A DNA stretch of 64,000 bases, taken from positions 2,200,522 through 2,264,521 of the forward strand of contig NZ_CP092361.1 of the NCBI RefSeq assembly GCF_022354465.1, read 5' to 3'. Source of the stretch: Wielerella bovis. Its GTDB lineage: Bacteria; Pseudomonadota; Gammaproteobacteria; Burkholderiales; Neisseriaceae. Below are positions 54,157 through 61,687 of this stretch, piece after piece. Numbering within the stretch: position 1 is the first letter of the stretch; the number at the start of each line of letters is the position of its first letter. The position numbers and the translations under genes were made by a program. The notes beneath the pieces were generated by a model. It was not told the origin of the DNA. It saw only the letters and a program-made list of their open reading frames with translations, and did no database searches.

Positions 54157-55059
54157 ATGACTTTGCAAGAACAACTGAACCAATTTATGCAAGCCCACAA
54201 TATCAAACAAGAAACCGTTGCGCGTGGCGTGGGTGTGTCTAGTGCAGTGATTAGCCAATGGCGACAAGGCAAATACATGGGCAACAACGAAGAAGTGGAT
54301 GCCAAAGTCACCGCATATTTAGAACGCGAACTGGGTAAATTGTCCAAGCCTGAATTGACGCAAGTGTTTGTGAATACGACCACCGCGCAAAAAATGCTGG
54401 ATATGTTGCGCTTAACCCATTTGTCGCGTGAAAACGGTTTGCTGTATGCCCAAGCAGGCACGGGCAAAACCACCACCATTCGTCATTACGCACAACAATA
54501 TCCCGATGTGATTTTGATTGAAGCGGACGTTACCGACACGCCATCGGTTGTGTTGAAAAACATTGCCAAAAAAATCGGCACAAGCACATCAGGCAGCCTG
54601 AACGATATCAAAGAAGGCATTTTGGAAAAGCTGACCGATTCAGGGCGCATGATTATTGTGGACGAAGCCGAGCAGTTGTCCACCAAATCGCTGGAAATTT
54701 TGCGCCGTTTGCACGACAAGGCTGGGATTGGGCTGGTGTTGGTGGGTATGCCCCGATTGTTGAGCAATTTATTGGGTAAACGTGGCGAATTGGCGCAGTT
54801 GTATTCGCGCATTGGTTTGCATTTACCTTTGCCCGATAAGGTTGCCAACAATGAATTGGCTCAAATTGCACGATTGACTTTGTCAAATTTACCCGAAGAT
54901 GCACTAAAAGAATTGGTGTTGATGGTTAATGGTAGCCCACGCAGATTATGGAAAGCGATGAATTTGGTGCATGGCATGAGCCAAAATCACAACGAACCAA
55001 TTAACGTGGATATGGTGCATGAAGCCAAGCGGATGTTAGTGCAGTATGAAGGGGGATGA
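54157..55059 (+). CDS. Mu-like target-choice ATPase B
   Basis: 300 residues. An N-terminal helix-turn-helix (IKQETVARGVGVSSAVISQWRQGKYMG) and an AAA+ ATPase with Walker A AQAGTGKTTT and Walker B MIIVDEAEQL. MuB selects target DNA and activates the transposase. Leader contains TTTAAAGGAACTTTAAA around its ribosome site. An uptake sequence is read as SGSLND. Confidence 0.92.
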   Translation: MTLQEQLNQFMQAHNIKQETVARGVGVSSAVISQWRQGKYMGNNEEVDAKVTAYLERELGKLSKPELTQVFVNTTTAQKMLDMLRLTHLSRENGLLYAQAGTGKTTTIRHYAQQYPDVILIEADVTDTPSVVLKNIAKKIGTSTSGSLNDIKEGILEKLTDSGRMIIVDEAEQLSTKSLEILRRLHDKAGIGLVLVGMPRLLSNLLGKRGELAQLYSRIGLHLPLPDKVANNELAQIARLTLSNLPEDALKELVLMVNGSPRRLWKAMNLVHGMSQNHNEPINVDMVHEAKRMLVQYEGG

Positions 55060-55063
55060 TGCG

Positions 55064-55237
55064 ATGAGTAAGCGGAAATATCCACGCATAAAAAAATGTA
55101 CCTGTTGCGGTAGAAGTTTATTTTTAAGGCGTTTTAAGCGTATCAATCTTAAAGGTAAGCGGTTGAATGATTGGGCAGACGTTTGTTTGCGTTGTGAGCT
55201 AGAACTTTCAGGCAGCCTGAAACGAAGTTCAGCGTAG
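55064..55237 (+). CDS. small Cys4 zinc-ribbon phage protein
   Basis: 57 residues starting at the ATG five bases after the MuB stop. Two Cys pairs, CTCC (KKCTCCGRS) and CLRC (DVCLRCELE), could bind zinc. Very basic. Unrecognised, but such small proteins are common in the early region of Mu-like phages. The C-terminus is read through an uptake sequence (SGSLKRSS). Confidence 0.6.
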   Translation: MSKRKYPRIKKCTCCGRSLFLRRFKRINLKGKRLNDWADVCLRCELELSGSLKRSSA

Positions 55238-55349
55238 TTAAAACAAGCGAAGCGCGTTTCGCTAAAACCTAATCCCTTGATACGGCAATATATTTTTTTA
55301 CCTTGCGATTTTTATAAGCTATTGAAATAAAAGGAAGTATAAAAATGAA

Positions 55350-55664
55350 ATGGACTTTTTAATCCGAAAAATGCGTGATGACGTGATGCGCCATTTACCT
55401 GTTTTTTGGCTAGGTGTGGTGTTTGGTGCAGTGTTAGCAGCGATGCCATTGGCATTGGCAAATCCACAGCCTGAACCACCCTTACCCAATTATTCAGCAG
55501 CCATGCTAGCACAGCAGCCTGAAAAGAATTGTGATGAATTATGGGAAAAACCATACAGCGATTTGACCGCAGCAGAACGTGAAGCGCGGTATGAATGCGA
55601 TGAAGAAGAAGCGATTTGGCAGCGAGATTTAGAGCGAGCCGAATTGCGTGAATATGGATATTAG
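55350..55664 (+). CDS. unknown phage protein with signal-like N-terminus
   Basis: 104 residues. A hydrophobic segment (LPVFWLGVVFGAVLAAMPLALA) that could be cleaved, then an acidic, Tyr/Glu-rich tail (AEREARYECDEEEAIWQRDLERAELREYGY). An overlapping shorter start at 55345 encodes only five residues. Uptake cores are read as QPE twice. Function unknown. Confidence 0.5.
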   Translation: MDFLIRKMRDDVMRHLPVFWLGVVFGAVLAAMPLALANPQPEPPLPNYSAAMLAQQPEKNCDELWEKPYSDLTAAEREARYECDEEEAIWQRDLERAELREYGY

Positions 55665-55673
55665 GAGAGTGTG

Positions 55674-56162
55674 ATGAAAATCAATGAAAGCAATGTCCGC
55701 GATGCGGTGGCAAATATTCAAACTTTACTGGCAACAGGCAAAAAGATGACGATACGCGATATGCGTGCATTGATGACAGCCAATACAGCTGAAATCACAG
55801 CAGCTATTCAAATATTGGATACACAAGGCAGCCTGAAAAGGGAAGAATTTGGTGATGAAGTGTTTTATAGCTTGAAAACACAGCCTGAAAATCCAGCCGA
55901 AAGTCCACCTAAACCAAAAAAGCGTGGTCGTAAGCCAAATGCAGAAAAAATTACGCCGACACCGTTTCCACCCGATGATGCGCCGAAATTTGAGCCAATG
56001 GTGGTGCGTAAACGTGATGCACCACAGATGAGTTTTCGGTTTGGCGTGTTTAGCGATGGGGAATTACACCTGTTTAAACATGGTGTGGTGTTGAGATTGA
56101 ACCAAGTGGAAAGCGCAGCGTTGTGTAAGGCTTTGTGTTTGATGGGAGCGGCAACAAAATGA
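55674..56162 (+). CDS. unknown phage protein, possible DNA-binding
   Basis: 162 residues from the ATG behind TTAGGAGAGTG. N-terminal helical part (MTIRDMRALMTANTAEITAAIQILDTQGSLKREEFG) like a winged helix, then a basic linker with an AT-hook-like KKRGRKPNAE, then a small C-terminal domain. An uptake sequence is read as GSLKREE. Its stop codon overlaps the start of the next gene (ATGA). Confidence 0.55.
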   Translation: MKINESNVRDAVANIQTLLATGKKMTIRDMRALMTANTAEITAAIQILDTQGSLKREEFGDEVFYSLKTQPENPAESPPKPKKRGRKPNAEKITPTPFPPDDAPKFEPMVVRKRDAPQMSFRFGVFSDGELHLFKHGVVLRLNQVESAALCKALCLMGAATK

Positions 56163-56386
56163 AAACGATTACAGAGTATGTACTGACTATCCAAGTACAA
56201 CAAGATGAACACCAACGGTTTATGTGTGCTGCACTTGCGCCCAATGGCGAAGTTTTGCATGAAACGGGACGTTTCTCGCATGAAGCAGATGCGGTTTATG
56301 CGGCTTTGCATAGTGTAGCGGTTTTAAATAATTTTTCAGGCTGCCTGAATTTAGATTTGAACAATATGGGGTTGAAACATGATTAA
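56159..56386 (+). CDS. small phage protein
   Basis: 75 residues, ATG overlapping the previous stop. MKTITEYVLTIQVQQDEHQRFMCAALAPNGEVLHETGRFSHEADA: beta-rich. Ends with an uptake sequence read as FSGCL. Unrecognised. Confidence 0.5.
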   Translation: MKTITEYVLTIQVQQDEHQRFMCAALAPNGEVLHETGRFSHEADAVYAALHSVAVLNNFSGCLNLDLNNMGLKHD

Positions 56387-56567
56387 CCGTGAAAAACCGC
56401 ATATTTACCGTCTTGTAACAGGTTTTTGGACTGTTAGTAAAGCGGCTTATATTGAAGTGGATAGGCTGGTATGCAGTACGCGTGTTGAATTTCCTTATGA
56501 AACAGCGGAACAGGAAATTATGAATCATCAAGCCCTTGAATTTGTTGAAAGGTTGAACAAGAAATGA
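56379..56567 (+). CDS. small phage protein with KPHIYR motif
   Basis: 62 residues: INREKPHIYRLVTGFWTVSKAAYIEV, ending FVERLNKK. The middle and end share a pattern with the gene at 56736 (KPHIYR, a Trp-containing strand, FAERLN). Overlaps its neighbours at both ends, so part of one tightly packed transcript. Confidence 0.5.
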   Translation: MINREKPHIYRLVTGFWTVSKAAYIEVDRLVCSTRVEFPYETAEQEIMNHQALEFVERLNKK

Positions 56568-56743
56568 ATAAACCCTTTGTTTATGCACAAATTTCTTTGG
56601 TGGTGGCGATTTTTGCGGAATTGGCACGTCAAAACCCCAATGGCACATTAGTAAATCATCATCAGGGCGAAGTCATTATTCAGGCTGCCAATATGATTAT
56701 TGATGCTTTGAATCATGCAGATGTGGAACAGAGCCATGATTGA
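56564..56743 (+). CDS. very small phage protein (59 residues)
   Basis: Short gene: MNKPFVYAQISLVVAIFAELARQN, then PNGTLVNHHQGEVIIQAANM and a short end. Start overlaps the previous stop (ATGA) and its stop overlaps the next start; an uptake core is read as IQAAN. Supported mainly by its tight coupling. Confidence 0.5.
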   Translation: MNKPFVYAQISLVVAIFAELARQNPNGTLVNHHQGEVIIQAANMIIDALNHADVEQSHD

Positions 56744-57122
56744 CCATCAACAAGGGTGTTCAAAATTCACACCTCAAGCGGTGCGATTAACCACTGTACA
56801 GTTTGAATACTTTAAACACTTTTTGTTAAGTTCGCAATTGGCAAAGTGCGATTTGCCCGATGTAACGGCGAAGGCGTTGGTCAGAAAAAATTTGATTGCT
56901 GAACAAAGCGATGAGTGGCACTTAACCCAATATGGCATCGCGTATTTAAACTATCTTTATAGTAAAAAACCGCATATTTACCGCAAAAAAGGACGCTGGA
57001 AGGTAAGAAAGCCAAAATCATCAATTTTTTTAAAGTATCAACAAACTTATTTTGTTAGAAGAGTAAGTTTGTTTGGTATTCAAAAAGCAGTGCAATTTGC
57101 AGAAAGGTTAAACCAAAAATGA
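56736..57122 (+). CDS. phage protein with KPHIYR C-terminal domain
   Basis: 128 residues from the ATG at 56736 (56715 is an alternative). The N-terminal part (FTPQAVRLTTVQFEYFKHFLLSSQLAKCDLPDVTAKALVRKNLIAEQSDEWHLTQYGIAYL) resembles a winged helix ending in a wing. The C-terminal part (KKPHIYRKKGRWKVRKPK...AVQFAERLNQK) matches the shorter protein at 56379. Unrecognised. Confidence 0.5.
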   Translation: MIDHQQGCSKFTPQAVRLTTVQFEYFKHFLLSSQLAKCDLPDVTAKALVRKNLIAEQSDEWHLTQYGIAYLNYLYSKKPHIYRKKGRWKVRKPKSSIFLKYQQTYFVRRVSLFGIQKAVQFAERLNQK

Positions 57123-57502
57123 TTAAACCCATGATTACCCAAATCTTTCAGTCGGTGGGCGCAACACTCAACCCTGAATCACCGCCATTGATTAGTTGCC
57201 AAAAACATTTAGACATGAATGTGGTTCGCAACAAAATGGCAAATTTTCAAGTGTTTGTGGTGCGTGTGCATGATGTGGAACTGCGTGGCAAACGTTATTG
57301 GCTGGTGGTTGATGGACATCACAATTTGGCGGCTGCCCTGTTGTTGGGCAAGCCTATCAAGTGGAAAGAGCCACCGCGCAAATACCAAAACATCATGAAA
57401 AAATACACGGCATCTGAATTGGAACATTTTTTAATTCAAAATGTTACAGATAGTCCGCATTTTTATGTTGCCACAGGTCAAACGGTTGTGGAGTTGCTAT
57501 GA
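57119..57502 (+). CDS. ParB-like nuclease-fold phage protein
   Basis: 127 residues; start overlaps previous stop. DGHHNLAAALLLGKPIKW is the ParB/sulfiredoxin fold's GXXR-like region with His-His in place of the usual Arg. The upstream part (NVVRNKMANFQVFVVRVHDVELRGKRYWLVVD) supplies the first strands. Could be a nucleotide- or DNA-acting protein; no specific partner. Confidence 0.55.
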   Translation: MIKPMITQIFQSVGATLNPESPPLISCQKHLDMNVVRNKMANFQVFVVRVHDVELRGKRYWLVVDGHHNLAAALLLGKPIKWKEPPRKYQNIMKKYTASELEHFLIQNVTDSPHFYVATGQTVVELL

Positions 57503-57966
57503 GCGAAACCGAACTGAAATTCGCCAAACGCGCCATCGCCAAAATTGCCGAAATGGGTGGCGCGGACATGCGGCTGGTGTTGGATTATTTGAAACTGTTT
57601 TTCAGCAAAGAACAACCCCTTTCGCTTGAACAAACTTTTGAAATTTTGTGCGAAGTGGACGAGTTTTGGAAAACTTATCCTGCTGAAATTTGGCAAAAAG
57701 CGGTGCAAAAATTGTTGGCAAATAAAGTTTCAGGCAGCCTGAAAACACCTTTGCTGAACCACGATTTGCTGATTGATGAAATGGAGTTATTGGCAGATTT
57801 TGAGCGCGATGATGAACCCCACGAGCCTGTCCGCCAAACCACAAAACCCGAACCACCCACACAATTTATCCCACCCACCGCCGAGCAGAAAGCCCAAGCA
57901 GCACAGCATTTACAAGCAATGAAACAAGTGTGTTCACGCCAACGCAAGGCTTATCCCAATGATTAA
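57499..57966 (+). CDS. unknown phage protein
   Basis: 155 residues, mostly helical, with SETELKFAKRAIAKIAEMGGADMRLVLDYLKLFF and a Pro/Gln-rich C-terminus. An uptake sequence is read as VSGSLKTP. Start overlaps the previous stop; ends seven bases into the leader of gam. Confidence 0.45.
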   Translation: MSETELKFAKRAIAKIAEMGGADMRLVLDYLKLFFSKEQPLSLEQTFEILCEVDEFWKTYPAEIWQKAVQKLLANKVSGSLKTPLLNHDLLIDEMELLADFERDDEPHEPVRQTTKPEPPTQFIPPTAEQKAQAAQHLQAMKQVCSRQRKAYPND

Positions 57967-57988
57967 CCCTGTTTTAAAGGAAACAAAA

Positions 57989-58525
57989 ATGAGTAAACCT
58001 AAAAAAACCCGTGTCAAAACCAGCGCACAAATCGCTGCACAAAACAAAGACGAAGCGATTGTCTTTATCCGCGAAATTGGCGACATCATGCGCGAAGTCA
58101 AACGTCTTGAAACCAATATGAATGACGGCATCGCTGCATTACAAGAAAAATATGCCGAACAGTCCGCACCGCTTAATGAACGCATTAGTGAATTAAGTAC
58201 CGCCGTGCAGTTGTGGTGTGAAGCCAATCGCAATGAATTGACCGATAACGGTCGTGTGAAATTTGCTGACTTGGTTACAGGCGTGATTAAGTGGCGCAAT
58301 GATACAGCGAAAGTATCGGTAACAGGTGTTCAGGCTGTGCTTGCCTTATTACGCAGCGACCCTGAATTGGAACGCTTTATCCGCGTGAAAGAAGAAATCA
58401 ACAAAGAAGCGATTTTGAATGAACGCGGTAAGTTTGATAAAGGGCAAGTGGCAGGATTGAAGATTGTGGACGGCAAAGAGCAGTTTGTGATTGAGCCACA
58501 TGACCAGCAGCTGGCACAGGTGTAG
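57989..58525 (+). CDS. gam: Mu-like Gam protein (nuclease protection)
   Basis: 178 residues from the ATG after AAGGAAACAAAA; the frame from 57959 is rejected. Central helices EAIVFIREIGDIMREVKRLETNMNDGIAALQEKYAEQ and the end GQVAGLKIVDGKEQFVIEPHDQQ match the Gam/Ku-like family, which binds ends of linear phage DNA and blocks exonucleases. Standard position after the small early genes. Confidence 0.88.
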   Translation: MSKPKKTRVKTSAQIAAQNKDEAIVFIREIGDIMREVKRLETNMNDGIAALQEKYAEQSAPLNERISELSTAVQLWCEANRNELTDNGRVKFADLVTGVIKWRNDTAKVSVTGVQAVLALLRSDPELERFIRVKEEINKEAILNERGKFDKGQVAGLKIVDGKEQFVIEPHDQQLAQV

Positions 58526-58535
58526 GAGAAAGCAA

Positions 58536-58778
58536 ATGCCTTATTTGTATGTCACAGCATCTGATGTAGAAGAATTGGTTGGAGACTTGGATAGCGCAGA
58601 AAAAGAAGCCTTGCTGCAAAAATTGTTAGAAGAAACAGAATATGTTTCTTTCCACGAAAAAATCAAACAGCTTACCAATCAGATTACTGCTGTTGAACTG
58701 GAATGCCAAAACATCACATTACCGCGTAATTTACGCGAATTGTTGTATGAATTGACAGGTAGAGAAATAGGGCAATAG
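58536..58778 (+). CDS. small helical phage protein
   Basis: 80 residues from the ATG behind GGAGAAAGCAA. MPYLYVTASDVEELVGDLDSAEKEALLQKLLEETE then coiled-coil-like helices. Unrecognised; probably an accessory early protein. Coupled to gam by 10 bases. Confidence 0.5.
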   Translation: MPYLYVTASDVEELVGDLDSAEKEALLQKLLEETEYVSFHEKIKQLTNQITAVELECQNITLPRNLRELLYELTGREIGQ

Positions 58779-58830
58779 CCGTAGGTCGGCTTTCCAAAGC
58801 CGACTTTCAGGCAGCCTGAAAATCCAAAAT

Positions 58831-58862
58831 ACCGCAACGGTGGAGCGGTTGTCAAATCCGCC
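58831..58862 (+). repeat. phage intergenic hairpin, copy A
   Basis: ACCGCAACGGTGGAGCGG..TCCGCC lies just before the 58891 gene and is the counterpart of copy B at 59118-59149; GGTGGA can pair with TCCGCC. Confidence 0.5.
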
Positions 58863-58890
58863 ATAATTTTGAATTTAAAGGAATTTAAAA

Positions 58891-59109
58891 ATGGATTACA
58901 TCAAAGAATATTACGATTTGCCCTTTTTAATCAAAGGTATTCGCATTATTTTAGGTAATGGGCAAACAGGCGAAGTAATTGGTACACATAACGCTTATCT
59001 TAAAATCAAATTTGATGATAAGACAAAGGGTTGTGTACACCCAACTAGCGATATTGCTTACTTTTTAGGCGATGTCATTATCAAAGATTTTCGCAATCAG
59101 TCAGCATAA
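58891..59109 (+). CDS. unknown phage protein, beta-rich
   Basis: 72 residues: LPFLIKGIRIILGNGQTGEVIGTHNAYLKIKFDDKTKGCVHP, a pattern resembling an SH3/KOW-like barrel (GxTGxVxGxxxxxxxVxFDD). Leader contains TTTAAAGGAATTTAAAA. Function unknown. Confidence 0.5.
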   Translation: MDYIKEYYDLPFLIKGIRIILGNGQTGEVIGTHNAYLKIKFDDKTKGCVHPTSDIAYFLGDVIIKDFRNQSA

Positions 59110-59117
59110 AAAATAAA

Positions 59118-59149
59118 CCGCAAACGGCGGAGTGGTTTCTCAATCCGCC
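59118..59149 (+). repeat. phage intergenic hairpin, copy B
   Basis: ACCGCAAACGGCGGAGTGG..TCCGCC; GGCGGA and TCCGCC form a 6-bp stem. It lies before the HU gene and closely matches copy A. Confidence 0.5.
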
Positions 59150-59183
59150 GATTTTTAAAACCCTTTTAAATGGAGTTTAAACC

Positions 59184-59456
59184 ATGAATAAATCCCAACT
59201 GATTAAACACATTGCCAGCATCGCAGGCTTAACCCAAGCACAAGCTGATGATGCACTTGATGCCTTTTGCACCATTGTGCAGTCTGAATTGGCACACGAT
59301 GGCGAAGTGAATATCACAGGCTTTGGCAGCTTTAAAGTTACCCAGCGTGCAGAACGCAAAGGACGCAATCCCAAAACAGGCGAAAAAGTGAAAATTGCTG
59401 CGCGTAAAGTTGTGAAATTTAAGGCAGGCAAAACGCTGAAAGAGGCGGTCGCTTAA
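59184..59456 (+). CDS. HU-family DNA-binding protein
   Basis: 90 residues: MNKSQLIKHIASIAGLTQAQADDALDAF then the beta-arm signature GFGSFKVTQRAERKGRNPKTGEKVKI. HU-like proteins bend DNA; in Mu, HU helps assemble the transposition complex, and several Mu-like phages carry their own. Leader has CCCTTTTAAATGGAGTTTAAA. Confidence 0.93.
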   Translation: MNKSQLIKHIASIAGLTQAQADDALDAFCTIVQSELAHDGEVNITGFGSFKVTQRAERKGRNPKTGEKVKIAARKVVKFKAGKTLKEAVA

Positions 59457-59518
59457 TTTTTAATCTAAACAGCACGGTTTCAGGCTGCCTGAAACCGTGC
59501 GACATAAGGAAAAACATC

Positions 59519-59953
59519 ATGGCAAAAACCTATGAAGAAAAACGGCAAGGCTTAATCGCCAAAATCCACGTTGCCCAAGAACAGCTTGCATTGGACGATG
59601 ACAATTACCGAGCCATTTTGAAACGCATTACGGGCAAATTAAGCTGCAAGCAAATGAATTTATTGGAATTGCAAAAAATCATGGAGGAAATGGAACGCTT
59701 GGGTTTTAAACCTACGAAAAAATCCATTGGTCGCAAGCCACTTCATGTTACTGATGTGGCTGAATTGATGAATAAAATTGCGGTTTTGTTGAAAGAAACA
59801 GACAAAACTTGGGAATACGCCAACGGCATCGCCAAACGTATGTTTCAAAAAGACAATGTCAATCAACTGAATGAGCAGCAACTTCGTAAAGTGTTGATTG
59901 CACTCAATTACCAAAATTTGAAAGTGCAGGCTGCACAAGCAAAAAAGGCATAA
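59519..59953 (+). CDS. gemA: GemA/gp16-family regulator
   Basis: 144 residues. Gp16-family signature: RQGLIAKIHVAQEQLALDDDNYRAILKRITGKLSCKQM then a charged C-terminal part. In Mu the equivalent gene affects host gene expression and gyrase. An uptake core is read as VQAAQ near the end. Confidence 0.85.
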   Translation: MAKTYEEKRQGLIAKIHVAQEQLALDDDNYRAILKRITGKLSCKQMNLLELQKIMEEMERLGFKPTKKSIGRKPLHVTDVAELMNKIAVLLKETDKTWEYANGIAKRMFQKDNVNQLNEQQLRKVLIALNYQNLKVQAAQAKKA

Positions 59954-59958
59954 AAAAA

Positions 59959-59983
59959 TCCGCCAAACAACATGGTCGGCGGA
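59959..59983 (+). repeat. phage intergenic hairpin, copy C
   Basis: TCCGCC (59959-59964) with GGCGGA (59978-59983), a 6-bp stem before the mor gene, similar to copies A and B. Confidence 0.45.
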
Positions 59984-60042
59984 CAGTAAAAATCTAAACT
60001 AAATCAAATTATATCATAAACTTAAACGAAAGAAAGCCGACC

Positions 60043-60519
60043 ATGAAAAACATTTATTTTACTGAACAAGATTTGGCGCAACTTCGCCATTTGTTGCCAC
60101 CCGCTTTTGAACAACTGATGATGGTGGCGGGCGAAGAAGCCGCATTTACATTGGTGCGGCGTTATTCTGGCACACACATTCCCATTGGGCAAAATAAAAC
60201 CAAAGCAGGCAAAGTACTGCACGCCATGCTTGCCGAAACAGTGGGCGAAGACATTGCCTTGAAAATTGAGGCTGCATACGCCACACAGCGTAAAATCTAC
60301 ATTCCCAAATGTGAAAGCGCGGTATTGGAATTACGCGACCGTTTAATTCGCCGTCAATATGATGATTTTGTTCTTAATCATCGCATGAGCGATACGCTCG
60401 CAATCAACAACTTGGTACGCGAACACGATTTGACCGATAGGCAAATCCGCAATATCATCAAAAAAGCCGACAGGCTGCCTGAAAAACAGGTCAATTATCA
60501 ACAAATCGCTTTATTTTAA
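60043..60519 (+). CDS. mor: Mor-family middle-operon activator
   Basis: 158 residues, Mor/C transcription activator family: a dimerisation part (DLAQLRHLLPPAFEQLMMVAGEEAAF) and a C-terminal helix-turn-helix (VLNHRMSDTLAINNLVREHDLTDRQIRNIIKKA). It activates the middle promoter in Mu. Ends with an uptake sequence read as RLPEKQ. Confidence 0.88.
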   Translation: MKNIYFTEQDLAQLRHLLPPAFEQLMMVAGEEAAFTLVRRYSGTHIPIGQNKTKAGKVLHAMLAETVGEDIALKIEAAYATQRKIYIPKCESAVLELRDRLIRRQYDDFVLNHRMSDTLAINNLVREHDLTDRQIRNIIKKADRLPEKQVNYQQIALF

Positions 60520-60524
60520 ACCCA

Positions 60525-60562
60525 AACAGGTTAATGCTTTTTCAGGCATTAGCCTGTTTTTT
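60525..60562 (+). terminator. terminator after mor
   Basis: AACAGGTTAATGC with GCATTAGCCTGTT (one G-U pair) and a run of eight T. Confidence 0.8.
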
Positions 60563-60610
60563 TATTGGAGTTTTGGCTAAAATCGCGTTTTTTAAACAAA
60601 GGGCAGCCAA

Positions 60611-61549
60611 ATGCAGAATTATTATCATATTTTGGGTATCAGCATTCATGCGACACCCGATGAAATCAATCAAGCCATGCGTCGCTTTGTACAGACGGCA
60701 CAGCGTACTGATGAAAATTTAGCCATTTTGAATGCCTGCAAAACACATTTGCTTGACCCATTAAACCGCAAACAATATGACCGTGATTTGCTGGCGGCAC
60801 ACCCTGAATTGCTGGACGAAATAAAACAACAAGTTGCCAAACAAAGGGCAGCAGCAAAAGAAAGGCGAAAACAAGTCGAAATCAATGCCATGACAATCGA
60901 CCCGAAAAATCCCAAAAATCTGTATGAATTGGCACACGGTGCATTGCCCAAATGGTTGAAAAATGGCTATTTATTTGTGGTTTTTGTGCTGTATTTGATT
61001 GCCAAAAATCATGTGGGCAGTACACGTTATTTGACGTGGGCGTTTTTGTTGCTGGTGTTTGGTGTATTTGTTTACTTGGTACGCAATGCTTTGATTGAGC
61101 AGGAAGATGAATTTACTGAATTGTTTGAAGAACAAACTCATAGCACAATTATTTTTTCATCAATGGCTTATATGGCGAAACAAACGGCTATGGTTATTGG
61201 CACGATTGTGGTCATTGGCTTTGCATTCAATATGTTGGCTAATGGTGGCAGCAGTTCATCGTCTAACCCTAATGCGCTAAAAAGTGGCAGTAGCACAACA
61301 AGTGGGACACGTGCCAATCAGATTTTGGCGCAATATGCTTGTGAAGATGAAGTGAAAAAGCAACTGAAAGCCCCTGCCAGCGCACAATTCAGCAACTGGC
61401 AATACCGCTACAACGACAGCACGAAAACCCACACGCTTTCAGGCAGCGTGGATTCGCAAAACAGCTATGGTGCGATGTTACGCAGTAATTTTGTCTGCAC
61501 AGCCGAATACAAGGGCGATGGGCAATTTTCCACGCGCGTGATTTTTTGA
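60611..61549 (+). CDS. J-domain-like membrane protein, probable cargo gene
   Basis: 312 residues. N-terminus MQNYYHILGISIHATPDEINQAMRRF and PLNRKQYDRDLL look like a DnaJ J-domain, but the HPD tripeptide that activates DnaK is missing. Then two or three hydrophobic helices (LFVVFVLYLIAKN, AFLLLVFGVFVYLV, MVIGTIVVIGFAFNML), a Ser/Thr linker, and a C-terminal domain with a Cys pair (QYACEDE and NFVCTAE). Located between the mor terminator and the lysis genes with no matching coding neighbours, so it looks like a moron. Function unknown. Confidence 0.65.
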   Translation: MQNYYHILGISIHATPDEINQAMRRFVQTAQRTDENLAILNACKTHLLDPLNRKQYDRDLLAAHPELLDEIKQQVAKQRAAAKERRKQVEINAMTIDPKNPKNLYELAHGALPKWLKNGYLFVVFVLYLIAKNHVGSTRYLTWAFLLLVFGVFVYLVRNALIEQEDEFTELFEEQTHSTIIFSSMAYMAKQTAMVIGTIVVIGFAFNMLANGGSSSSSNPNALKSGSSTTSGTRANQILAQYACEDEVKKQLKAPASAQFSNWQYRYNDSTKTHTLSGSVDSQNSYGAMLRSNFVCTAEYKGDGQFSTRVIF

Positions 61550-61565
61550 TGACAAAATGATTGCA

Positions 61566-61605
61566 AAAACCGCTTAAACGTTTACCGCGTTTAAGCGGTT
61601 TTTTT
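61566..61605 (+). terminator. terminator after the J-domain-like gene
   Basis: AAAACCGCTTAAACG with CGTTTAAGCGGTTTT and a T run, a strong 15-bp stem. Confidence 0.85.
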
Positions 61606-61687
61606 GCGCGTACTGAAATGCTGCAAGACACGGCAGGCAGCCTGAAAACGCATAATCACGACATTATCAACGCAATGGATTTTAACT

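Noticed and set aside
56135..56158. Earlier start for the 56159 gene
   Set aside because: Overlaps the previous coding region; the ATGA overlap start is the typical coupled arrangement.
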